Source of the DNA: an uncultured Eubacteriales bacterium
GTDB taxonomy: Bacteria; Bacillota; Clostridia; Tissierellales; Peptoniphilaceae
Assembly: GCA_900540185.1 (NCBI GenBank)
Contig: UQFH01000011.1
Span: 1 to 36,445, forward strand
DNA: 36,445 bases
Direction of reading: 5' to 3'
In this document: in pieces, positions 30,272-36,445 of the stretch
Position numbering within the stretch: the stretch's first letter is position 1
Layout: each line of letters begins with the position of its first letter
Translations under genes and position numbers: made by a program
The notes under the pieces: model-generated
Database searches by the model: none
Seen by the model: the letters and a program-made list of their open reading frames with translations, nothing else
What the model was told of the DNA's origin: nothing

Positions 30272-31897
30272 CTATCTTTTTGTAACATCGATAACTTCGT
30301 CGCCGATATTTTTCAAATCTACGTCGTGCGTTGAAATCAAACATGTTTTATTGTGCTTTCTCAAATCCGCAATTATGTTTATAATCAAATCGGCGCTCTT
30401 TTTGTCGAGCGATGCCGTCGGCTCATCAAAAAGCATGACCTCCGCATCATAACCGAGGAAAAGTGCGAGACAAAGTCGTCTGTGCTCGCCGCCCGAAAAA
30501 GTCGATTCGGAATTTTTTACATATGTTTCGAGCCCGTCTTTCGAGTCGAAATAGTTTTTCAGTCCCACCTTTTCCAAAAGACTCCACATTCTTTCTTCTG
30601 AAATTTTCGGATTTATCATCTTAAAAAGCTCTCCGATTTTGCCGTCAAAAGTGTTCGGCGACTGCGGGAAATATGCCCAATTGTCGCTCCTGATAAAATC
30701 ACAGCTTGAAAGAGAGTCGTGAATTTTTAATTTTTCATCCGTCTCGAGCATCCCTCCGACAATTTTAAGAATCGTCGACTTGCCCGAGCCGCTCTCGCCC
30801 CAAAGCACCGTCGTCTTTCCAAGACCTATGTCAAAATTTAAATCCGACAAAATATTTCTGTCGGTGTTTTTGTATTTGAATGTGAGATTTCGAGCGCTCG
30901 CAAGACTGTCGCTCGCATAATCGAAATTGCTCTTTTGCTCCTTTCTGTCGGTGAACGCATCGAGTTTTTCAAAGCTCACACCCGCTTGGCTGATGTCGGT
31001 CGAAATGTTCACAAGGCGCATAATCGGATTTATGAGATAATTTGTGAAATTTGAAAACACCATAAGCGTTCCGAGCGTCGGATTTCCCGTCTTTATCATC
31101 CACATCCCGCCGATGCCGTAAAGAATTGCTTGGTACGGCACCATGATAAGAACCCAACTTGCCTGCGAGCGAAACTCGCCGATGACCATGAGCCGAACTC
31201 TCGACTTTTCAAGTGCCCTCGCCTTTTTCATAAATTCATCGGACACCGACTCGAGAAGATTGTACGACCAAACCTCGTCGCGACATTTAACCGTGTCGTC
31301 AATAGCCTTCAAAACGTCCTGCCTTCTGTCGTAATAGACGTCCTGCTCCTTGCTTATAATCTTTTGCAACATATTGTTCACGAAAATCAGAAGCGGATAA
31401 ACGAACATCGAAATAATCGTGAGCCTGTAATCGATATAAATCATCACGCCGACGATGAGCACAATCGAAATTATCGACGAAATCATCATCGGAATCCCCG
31501 AACTCAAAACATCCCCGAGCGAATCAATGCTGTATGTAAGCACATTTGTGACCTCGGACTTGTCGATTGTAGTTGCGTCCTCGTAATTCATCTTGAGATA
31601 ATGCTTGAAAGTTTTCTCCTTGATTTTAAGCATACATTTTGCTGCAACATTATTAAAAACCTTCGCACTCAAAATCATAAAAATCGCGCCGAAAAACACA
31701 ACGCCCATAAAAACAAACTCGAGCGGCCACAACCACTCCGCATTGTTCTTCATCAAAACATCGTCGATTAAAATTTTCAGAGAATAACTCGACAAAATCC
31801 CGAAAGCCGTGTTTAAAAGCGAGAGAATCACGCCGTAAACAACCTTCCATCTGTGCTCTCTTAAATATGAATAACTTCTTTTTAAAATCTTTCGCAT
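30272..31897 (-). CDS. ABC half-transporter, membrane and ATPase domains fused
   Basis: A 541-residue exporter-type protein: six membrane helices (to about residue 300) and an ATPase with Walker A GESGSGKST, Walker B EVMLFDEPTASLDKKS, and switch histidine in LISTHDVD. The signature is TFSGGEHRR, so the usual Gln is Glu. No partner half-transporter adjoins it, so it is either a homodimer or pairs with a protein encoded elsewhere. ATG 31897 has no clear ribosome site; a GGCGT/ACGCC hairpin stands about 12 nt upstream. The promoter is good (31937-31966). Substrate unknown. Confidence 0.86.
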   Translation of the reverse strand: MRKILKRSYSYLREHRWKVVYGVILSLLNTAFGILSSYSLKILIDDVLMKNNAEWLWPLEFVFMGVVFFGAIFMILSAKVFNNVAAKCMLKIKEKTFKHYLKMNYEDATTIDKSEVTNVLTYSIDSLGDVLSSGIPMMISSIISIVLIVGVMIYIDYRLTIISMFVYPLLIFVNNMLQKIISKEQDVYYDRRQDVLKAIDDTVKCRDEVWSYNLLESVSDEFMKKARALEKSRVRLMVIGEFRSQASWVLIMVPYQAILYGIGGMWMIKTGNPTLGTLMVFSNFTNYLINPIMRLVNISTDISQAGVSFEKLDAFTDRKEQKSNFDYASDSLASARNLTFKYKNTDRNILSDLNFDIGLGKTTVLWGESGSGKSTILKIVGGMLETDEKLKIHDSLSSCDFIRSDNWAYFPQSPNTFDGKIGELFKMINPKISEERMWSLLEKVGLKNYFDSKDGLETYVKNSESTFSGGEHRRLCLALFLGYDAEVMLFDEPTASLDKKSADLIINIIADLRKHNKTCLISTHDVDLKNIGDEVIDVTKR

Positions 31898-31908
31898 AAG
31901 TTCATCAA

Positions 31909-31923
31909 GGCGTTTAACACGCC
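31909..31923 (-). promoter_or_regulatory. Leader hairpin before the ABC half-transporter
   Basis: GGCGT and ACGCC (complement of 31919-31923 and 31909-31913) form a short GC stem 11 bp upstream of the ATG, just after a run of G. It occupies the place where a ribosome site would be. Confidence 0.45.
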
Positions 31924-31936
31924 CCCCCTTTATAAT

Positions 31937-31966
31937 ATTATATCATATTGTTATTATAAAATTCAA
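31937..31966 (-). promoter_or_regulatory. Promoter of the ABC half-transporter
   Basis: Minus strand TTGAAT (31961-31966), 18-bp spacer ending TGA, TATAAT (31937-31942). Confidence 0.75.
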
Positions 31967-31978
31967 TATTAAATATAA

Positions 31979-32003
31979 AAAAGAAGCATTCATTGAACAC
32001 TTC
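31979..32003 (-). terminator. Terminator after the aldo/keto reductase
   Basis: On the minus strand AAGAAGTGTTC pairs with GAATGCTTCTT (two wobble pairs) and a T tract follows. Confidence 0.7.
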
Positions 32004-32012
32004 TTCAAAAAT

Positions 32013-33146
32013 TTACTCTTTAGTTAAAAAATCGTGTGCCTTTTTTAGACCCTCGATAATTTCGAGATTTTGCGGACAGAGTCCTTCGCACTTTCCGCAA
32101 GCGATACATGCGTCCGCCGCGGTCTTTCCGTCTTTTAAATAGTCCTCATATACCTTTTTCGACTTTTCCTCTTCATCAAAAATAAACGCATTGTTCCAAA
32201 GTGAGAACACCTTCGGAATATTGATTTCAACCGTGCACGGCATACAATACTCGCACGCGGTGCATCCGATTTGCTCTTTCGCCTTGAAAAATTCGCGTGC
32301 TTTTGAGAAAAACTCTTTCTCTTTTTCCGTCACCGAATCCGGCTCGACACTCGACGCCATCTCGATATTTTCATCAACTTGCTCCTCCGCGTTCATGCCC
32401 GACAAAACAGTCATAACATTCGGAAGATTTAAAGGATACTTCAAAGCGACTTGCGACGGCGTGAGCGGCTTAAACTCATCCGAAAGCTCTCTTATTTCCT
32501 TCGGCGGATTTGAAAGACGTCCGCCCTTTAACGGCTCCATAATAACAACCGGAATCCCCAGCTTCGTCGCGAGCTCATAACCCTTTTGCCCCGCCTGATA
32601 ATCCACATCCAAATAATTGAGTTGAATCTGACAGAAATCCCACGGAAAACTGTTTATCATCTCTTCGAAAGCCGGGAACTCATCGTGAAAACTGAAACCC
32701 ATATGACGAACCTTGCCGCTCGCCTTCGCCTTCTTTATAAAATCGAAGACGCCCAAATCCACAATCTTTCTGAACGTCTTTATATCGAGCGAATGCAAAA
32801 GATAAAAATCAATATGATCCGTTCTCAAATTCGAAAGTTGCTCCTCCATAAGCCTCTCGAAATCCTCCGGCTTCTCGACAAGCCACGCCGGAAGCTTCGT
32901 CGTCAAAAGAACCTCGTCCCTCAAAGAATTCTCCTCAACAAACTTCCCGACAAAACTCTCGCTCATCTTCCCGTGATAATTGTACGCAGTATCTATGTAA
33001 TTTACACCATTATTAATTGCCCTCTTCAAAAGCTCCGCCGCCTTCGCCTCGTCAATCTTGCTGTTGTCGTCGTCAATAACCGGAAACCTCATGCACCCGT
33101 AACCGAGCCTGCTGACCTTCGTGCCTTGAATATCAAAATACTTCAT
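32013..33146 (-). CDS. Aldo/keto reductase with C-terminal 4Fe-4S domain
   Basis: A 377-residue protein. The AKR barrel (about 1-280) shows the tetrad region: Asp and Tyr in YIDTAYNYHGKMSE, Lys in LLTTKLP, His in FYLLHS. The C-terminal part has two cysteine clusters, CTACEYCMPC and CIACGKCEGLCP, typical of 4Fe-4S binding. This combined form is common in anaerobes; physiological substrate is not known. ATG 33146 has AAGGAGGG. It has its own promoter at 33190-33219. Confidence 0.92.
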   Translation of the reverse strand: MKYFDIQGTKVSRLGYGCMRFPVIDDDNSKIDEAKAAELLKRAINNGVNYIDTAYNYHGKMSESFVGKFVEENSLRDEVLLTTKLPAWLVEKPEDFERLMEEQLSNLRTDHIDFYLLHSLDIKTFRKIVDLGVFDFIKKAKASGKVRHMGFSFHDEFPAFEEMINSFPWDFCQIQLNYLDVDYQAGQKGYELATKLGIPVVIMEPLKGGRLSNPPKEIRELSDEFKPLTPSQVALKYPLNLPNVMTVLSGMNAEEQVDENIEMASSVEPDSVTEKEKEFFSKAREFFKAKEQIGCTACEYCMPCTVEINIPKVFSLWNNAFIFDEEEKSKKVYEDYLKDGKTAADACIACGKCEGLCPQNLEIIEGLKKAHDFLTKE

Positions 33147-33189
33147 CAAATCCCTCCTTAACATTTCTGTAACCTAAATACATAGTTTC

Positions 33190-33219
33190 ATTATAACATA
33201 AGGGGTGACGAAATTGCAA
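33190..33219 (-). promoter_or_regulatory. Aldo/keto reductase promoter
   Basis: Minus strand TTGCAA (33214-33219), 18-bp spacer, TATAAT (33190-33195) preceded by TGT. Confidence 0.75.
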
Positions 33220-33369
33220 GAAAGTGTGGTAAGAAACGAGAAAGAGTGTAGGTGATATTTATAAATGTATATGCGTATGTACGCATTGTGTCGCCGTATT
33301 TAATTTTTGTTGTTATAACAACATACAACCATCGATGTGTTTATTAAATATATCCAAAAAACCTCATAA

Positions 33370-33484
33370 CATTTATAAACATATCTTCGCTCTGTGTGCT
33401 TCCCAAAACGTAACGGCGGGCACTGTGTGTCCCGCCGCCCATTTTTGTGTTTTTGGAATATGTATTATTACCAACAACGCTGAG
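33370..33484 (+). repeat. R3 palindromic repeat
   Basis: Central perfect hairpin GGCGGG/CCCGCC (33415-33436). The left module CGCTCTGT...AACGTAACGGCG is shared with R5; the right module ends ACCAACAACGCTG. Confidence 0.85.
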
Positions 33485-33514
33485 CATATAAAAAATATAA
33501 ACCATAAACCCTTT

Positions 33515-33689
33515 CCAATTTATAAACATATTTTCGCTCTGTACGTTTTCCGGAACGTAACGGCGCACGCACAATCGACGTCAGCGACTCATTTCTCCTG
33601 TTCGTCGAAATGTCGTCGGACGTCTTTGTATAAGTCCTACCATCGTGTTTTTGATTCTTTAAATCAAAAAGCACGGGTTAGGGCTATAA
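33515..33689 (+). repeat. R5 repeat, right copy of the long inverted repeat
   Basis: Inverted match to 1-175, perfect over 33585-33689. It shares its first 40 bp or so with R3, then carries a different, two-hairpin core. Confidence 0.92.
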
Positions 33690-33780
33690 CGTTTGCGCCG
33701 CCATATATGACGTTCAAACCATTTACATCCCCACCAACAACGATGTGCCAATACAGTATATCACCAAATCCAAACCCCAT

Positions 33781-33862
33781 TGGCGGCGATACGCCTTTTT
33801 ACGCGTTCGGTTACAAAATCAAAGATTTCTACCTCACCCGTAAAAAAACCGGTCGCCGTTAC
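33781..33862 (+). repeat. R4 palindromic repeat, variant
   Basis: Begins TGGCGGCGATACGCC and ends GGTCGCCGTTAC. The centre differs from the 22194 copy (ACGCGTTCGG instead of TCTCATCTCA) and matches the copy at 36226. Confidence 0.85.
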
Positions 33863-33870
33863 AGACGACA

Positions 33871-33957
33871 CATACCACGTAACGGTGGGCACTGTGCCCG
33901 CTGCCCATATTCAAAATTCGTTGTTATTACAACATACAACCACCTATGTGGTTATGG
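33871..33957 (+). repeat. R3-type palindromic repeat, diverged
   Basis: Contains CGTAACGGTGGGCACTGTG and CCCGCTGCCCAT, an R3 core, with an outer CATACCAC/GTGGTTATG arm pair. Confidence 0.75.
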
Positions 33958-33981
33958 AATATCAAAATCTATCCCTAAAAT

Positions 33982-34022
33982 AGAATGAATATTTAGAGAA
34001 AATTTCTCTAAATATTCATTCT
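33982..34022. promoter_or_regulatory. Perfect 41-bp palindrome upstream of the defence-like operon
   Basis: Twenty bases starting AGAATGAATATTTAGAG are repeated exactly in reverse complement around one central A. It ends 4 bp before the -35 box of the promoter at 34027. It is AT-rich and unlike HP124, R2, R3, R4 or R5. It may be an operator or a terminator blocking read-through into the operon. Confidence 0.75.
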
Positions 34023-34026
34023 GCGA

Positions 34027-34056
34027 TTGACAACAATTTATATAAAATGGTATAAT
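34027..34056 (+). promoter_or_regulatory. Promoter of the AAA15-RloB operon
   Basis: TTGACA (34027-34032), 18-bp spacer ending TGG, TATAAT (34051-34056). The start would be near 34063, right at the GGAGG ribosome site, so the leader is only about 13 nt. Confidence 0.82.
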
Positions 34057-34075
34057 TATATATGGAGGGGACATT

Positions 34076-35425
34076 ATGCTAATAAAGATTTCAGTAGAAA
34101 ATTATAGATCATTTGATAATAGAGAAGAATTATCCATGATTTCTTCAAGCAAAATTCGTTCTATGCCAAAGCATAAGATGAAGATAAAACAAACCAATAT
34201 TTTAAAAAATGCAGCTATTTACGGTGCAAATGCTTCTGGAAAGTCTAACTTAGTTCAGGCTTTCGGATTTATAAAATCAAGTTTAACAAATGGTGTTCCG
34301 CTCATTGCAGTAAATGATTTTTGTAAAAATAAAACAAAAAACAAAAATAGAGAGAGTGTTTTCGAACTGCAATTTACAGTTGGAAGCACTTTTTATGCAT
34401 ACGGATTTTCGGTAATTTTAAACGAAAGAAGAATTACAAATGAATGGCTATTTGAGCTTATGCAAAATGGTAGTGCTAAAGAGTTATTCAGTAGACCTGA
34501 AGGAATTCCAAAAATTGGCGAAAACGTAAAATTATCCGATGAGGAAAAAGCCAGATTCAATATTTACAGCAACGATTTTGTTGGACAAAATGATAAGCTA
34601 TTTTTATCGGAAATGAATCGTGGAAAAAATTTCAACGAAAATTCTAAATTCAAATTTTTTAATGAAGCATACTTATGGATTATTAATAACATCATTTTAA
34701 TAGATCCTGATATAAGCTTTACAAACACTGACAGTTTTTATAACGACGAATCTCTTGATAGAATAACAAATTTGATTAGAGATTTTGACACGGGTATTAC
34801 CGACATAAAAATCAAAAAGATGTCGATTGACAAGCTGAGTGAAATATTACCGATGCCAATAATTCAAAATATAATAAACACATTTAGATCAGAACTACAA
34901 AAATCAGAAGATAAAGACATACAAATGACTTGTAGAATTAACGGTGGATTTTTCAATATCAAGCTTGATAAAAACGGCGAACCGGAAATTACGACTTTTA
35001 TATTAAAACACGGGAAATCCATTTTCGACTTCAGTTTTTCAGATGAATCTGACGGAACAACAAGACTTTTTGATCTTATAGATATGATTTTAACCGATAG
35101 GCCGGACACATTGTTTGTAGTTGATGAATTAGACCGAAGTCTTCACCCAAAACTCACGGAACATTTTTTAAAACTGTTTATGAAAACCCATGAAAATTCA
35201 AAAATGCAACTTGTGTTCACTACCCATGAAGATCTTATAATGAGTCAAAATTTATTTAGAAGGGATGAAATTTGGTTTATTGAAAGAGATGCAAATAATG
35301 CAAGCCATATATATTCTCTTGATAAATTTAAAGAAAGATACGACAAGAAATTAAAAGAAGCATATCTTGACGGTAGGTACGGTGCAATTCCGGTTTTTAA
35401 ACATTTTACATTTAAAGAGGAATAG
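34076..35425 (+). CDS. AAA15-family ATPase, AbiLi/RloA-like
   Basis: A 449-residue ABC/SMC-type ATPase. Start MLIKISVENYRSFDN is typical of COG1106-like ATPases. Walker A is GANASGKSN (50-58), the signature region is FSDESDGTTRLFDL, Walker B is LFVVDELDRSLHP (Asp350, Glu351), followed by FTTHE (His384). ATG 34076 has GGAGGGG. The next gene begins 2 bp after the stop and encodes RloB. This pair corresponds to AbiLi-AbiLii of Lactococcus and to RloA-RloB found in restriction loci. The DNA is clearly more AT-rich than the chromosomal genes and is bounded by repeats, suggesting horizontal transfer. Confidence 0.88.
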   Translation: MLIKISVENYRSFDNREELSMISSSKIRSMPKHKMKIKQTNILKNAAIYGANASGKSNLVQAFGFIKSSLTNGVPLIAVNDFCKNKTKNKNRESVFELQFTVGSTFYAYGFSVILNERRITNEWLFELMQNGSAKELFSRPEGIPKIGENVKLSDEEKARFNIYSNDFVGQNDKLFLSEMNRGKNFNENSKFKFFNEAYLWIINNIILIDPDISFTNTDSFYNDESLDRITNLIRDFDTGITDIKIKKMSIDKLSEILPMPIIQNIINTFRSELQKSEDKDIQMTCRINGGFFNIKLDKNGEPEITTFILKHGKSIFDFSFSDESDGTTRLFDLIDMILTDRPDTLFVVDELDRSLHPKLTEHFLKLFMKTHENSKMQLVFTTHEDLIMSQNLFRRDEIWFIERDANNASHIYSLDKFKERYDKKLKEAYLDGRYGAIPVFKHFTFKEE

Positions 35426-35427
35426 AA

Positions 35428-36129
35428 ATGATACCTATCTTGTCATATTCCGGATGGAATAAAAGAAGTACTGATTCAGAAGAGAAAATAGAGCCTTTTA
35501 AAAAATATATTTTTATTTGCGAAGGTGCAAATACCGAAGTATACTACTTCAAAAATTTAATCAATCTGAGAAAAGATCTCGGAATTCATGATATGATAGA
35601 CATTTGCTTATGGGAAAAAACAGGCAAAGATCGCGACATTTCATATCCGAAAGCTCTTGTGGAATTCGCAAAAAAACATAAAAGAAAGCCTGAGAACAAC
35701 TTTGATTCTAAAAGAGATAAAATGATAATCGTATTTGATGCAGATATTTTCGAAGAAAAAGTCAAAGGCTATGATGAGCTTATAACAGAAATTGAAAAAG
35801 AAGACATTGCCGCTGTAACAAATCCAAACTTTGAACTCTTCTTGCTGCTTCATCTTGAAAACAGTTATGAAAATTTCATAAAAGACAATGAAAATAGATT
35901 TTTGCTAAAAGACGAAAAAGATAAATATAGCTACGCATTTAAATTACTATCTCAAAAAACCAAAATGAACGCTAAAAAGAATAAACAAATAGGCTGTTTG
36001 GCTAAGAATATAAAAATTGCAATTGAACAAGAAAAGAAAATAAATCAAGACATCCATAATATAAATGGAAAAGTCAGCTCTAATATTGGTAAAATTATAG
36101 AAAATATTATACAAGATAGAGCACAATAA
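35428..36129 (+). CDS. RloB-family protein, AbiLii-like
   Basis: A 233-residue protein of the RloB family. The N-terminal IFICEGANTEVYYFKNL (about 28-44) and the IIVFDADIFEEK segment (about 101-112) resemble a TOPRIM-like fold with Glu and DxD residues; NPNFELFLLLHL is another family hallmark. Presumed effector partner of the ATPase before it, probably a nuclease, activated on phage infection; function is inferred from AbiL and related OLD/PARIS pairs. Start ATG 35428 is 2 bp after the ATPase stop with GAGGAATAGAA upstream. AT-rich like its partner. Terminator at 36136-36157. Confidence 0.85.
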   Translation: MIPILSYSGWNKRSTDSEEKIEPFKKYIFICEGANTEVYYFKNLINLRKDLGIHDMIDICLWEKTGKDRDISYPKALVEFAKKHKRKPENNFDSKRDKMIIVFDADIFEEKVKGYDELITEIEKEDIAAVTNPNFELFLLLHLENSYENFIKDNENRFLLKDEKDKYSYAFKLLSQKTKMNAKKNKQIGCLAKNIKIAIEQEKKINQDIHNINGKVSSNIGKIIENIIQDRAQ

Positions 36130-36135
36130 ATAATT

Positions 36136-36157
36136 AACCGGCGATTGCCGGTTTTTT
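36136..36157 (+). terminator. Intrinsic terminator after rloB-like gene
   Basis: AACCGGC pairs with GCCGGTT across a 4-nt loop, followed by six T. It is 6 bp after the stop. A similar but imperfect stem is at 183-202. Confidence 0.9.
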
Positions 36158-36225
36158 ATATGCATTAATTTAAATTTTATATTTATACATATTTACTTGT
36201 ACAATTCTTATACCCTTCCCCTCTT

Positions 36226-36306
36226 AGCGGTGATACACCTTTTTACGCGTTCGGAAACGAAATAACAGATCTTTGACTCACCCGTAAAAAACCGGTCGTC
36301 GTTACG
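36226..36306 (+). repeat. R4 palindromic repeat
   Basis: AGCGGTGATACACC to CCGGTCGTCGTTAC. Relative to the 22194 copy, a G-C to G-T/A change appears in both arms (CGGTGA with TCGTCG), i.e. pairing is largely kept. Confidence 0.82.
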
Positions 36307-36390
36307 GAAGGTGTATACGGATTTAAACATAAATTGTTTCGCTCACATTCATAAAATTGTTTTATTCATACAATTGTATATCGCTGCTTG

Positions 36391-36439
36391 TAGCGGCTGG
36401 CATACGTTGTGACGATAGGAACAACGATGTCCTGCCGCC
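36391..36439 (-). repeat. R2 palindromic repeat, inverted copy
   Basis: Reverse complement reads GGCGGCAGGACATCGTTG then CACAACGTATGCCAGCCGC, nearly the same as 2121-2170. R4 followed about 90 bp later by inverted R2 repeats the order seen at 22194-22416. Confidence 0.85.
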
Positions 36440-36445
36440 ATATAT

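Larger units (their letters stand above)
33220..33981. other. Repeat-filled interval upstream of the AbiL-like genes
   Basis: No credible gene. It holds an R3-like arm (33285-33345), R3 (33370-33484), R5 (33515-33689) followed by a CGCCGCCATATAT...ACCAACAACG arm (to about 33760), R4 (33781-33862) and a second R3 type (33871-33957). A 217-codon plus-strand open frame here consists of repeat sequence and lacks a ribosome site. Confidence 0.82.

Noticed and set aside
33335..33988. Open frame of 217 codons on the plus strand
   Set aside because: It runs through R3, R5 and R4 repeats, has no ribosome site, no recognisable domain and odd amino-acid content; a product of GC-rich palindromes.

Overview
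The window is low-GC DNA from a Gram-positive anaerobe. The block rpmH-rnpA-yidD-yidC-khpB(jag)-mnmE-mnmG-rsmG is in the classic Firmicutes order. Together with a CbiMNQO cobalt importer, an M3 oligopeptidase, a Fe-S aldo/keto reductase and a lone carbamate kinase, it suggests a fermentative clostridial lineage. Tissierellia/Peptoniphilaceae is my best guess, but nothing here proves the genus. Between positions 476 and 33146 every gene except pepF lies on the minus strand; the last two genes are on the plus strand.

Layout. 1-475: repeats. 476-1420: CaCA cation antiporter. 1421-2495: repeats only. 2496-6046: a heterodimeric ABC exporter pair. 6336-9293: a PDZ-less HtrA protease behind an OmpR-type response regulator and histidine kinase, with matching direct repeats in front of both transcription units. 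9416-9793: SdpI-like membrane protein. 9890-12345: cbiMNQO under a cobalamin riboswitch. 12756-15408: hisS, a small membrane protein and arcC. 15551-22042: the rpmH-to-rsmG block; rsmG carries an in-frame TAG near its 5' end. 22043-23395: repeats where dnaA/oriC would usually be. 23396-28347: a tight rsmI-nurA-herA-glgA-like operon. 28478-30190: pepF. 30272-33146: an ABC half-transporter and an aldo/keto reductase. 33165-34030: repeats. 34076-36129: an AT-rich AAA15 ATPase plus RloB pair that looks like an AbiL/RloAB abortive-infection module. 36158-36445: repeats.

The most unusual content is the intergenic DNA. About 4 kb in five clusters is built from several families of imperfect palindromes (named here HP124, R2, R3, R4, R5). 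HP124 is exactly 124 bp in five copies. Its arms vary in a compensatory way, so pairing is kept while sequence changes. Three copies or variants lie 0-12 bp after a stop codon and before the intrinsic terminator, so they would be transcribed as 3'-UTR hairpins. In variants the interior is replaced by other palindromes while the ends stay. R5 occurs as a long inverted repeat about 33.3 kb apart, identical over 105 bp.

How genes work together: CbiMNQO imports cobalt for B12 and is shut off by B12 through the riboswitch. The RR/HK pair probably controls itself and htrA as an envelope-stress circuit similar to CiaRH-HtrA. NurA and HerA form a DNA end-resection motor/nuclease pair. YidC, YidD and KhpB serve membrane insertion and RNA binding; MnmE and MnmG modify the tRNA wobble uridine.
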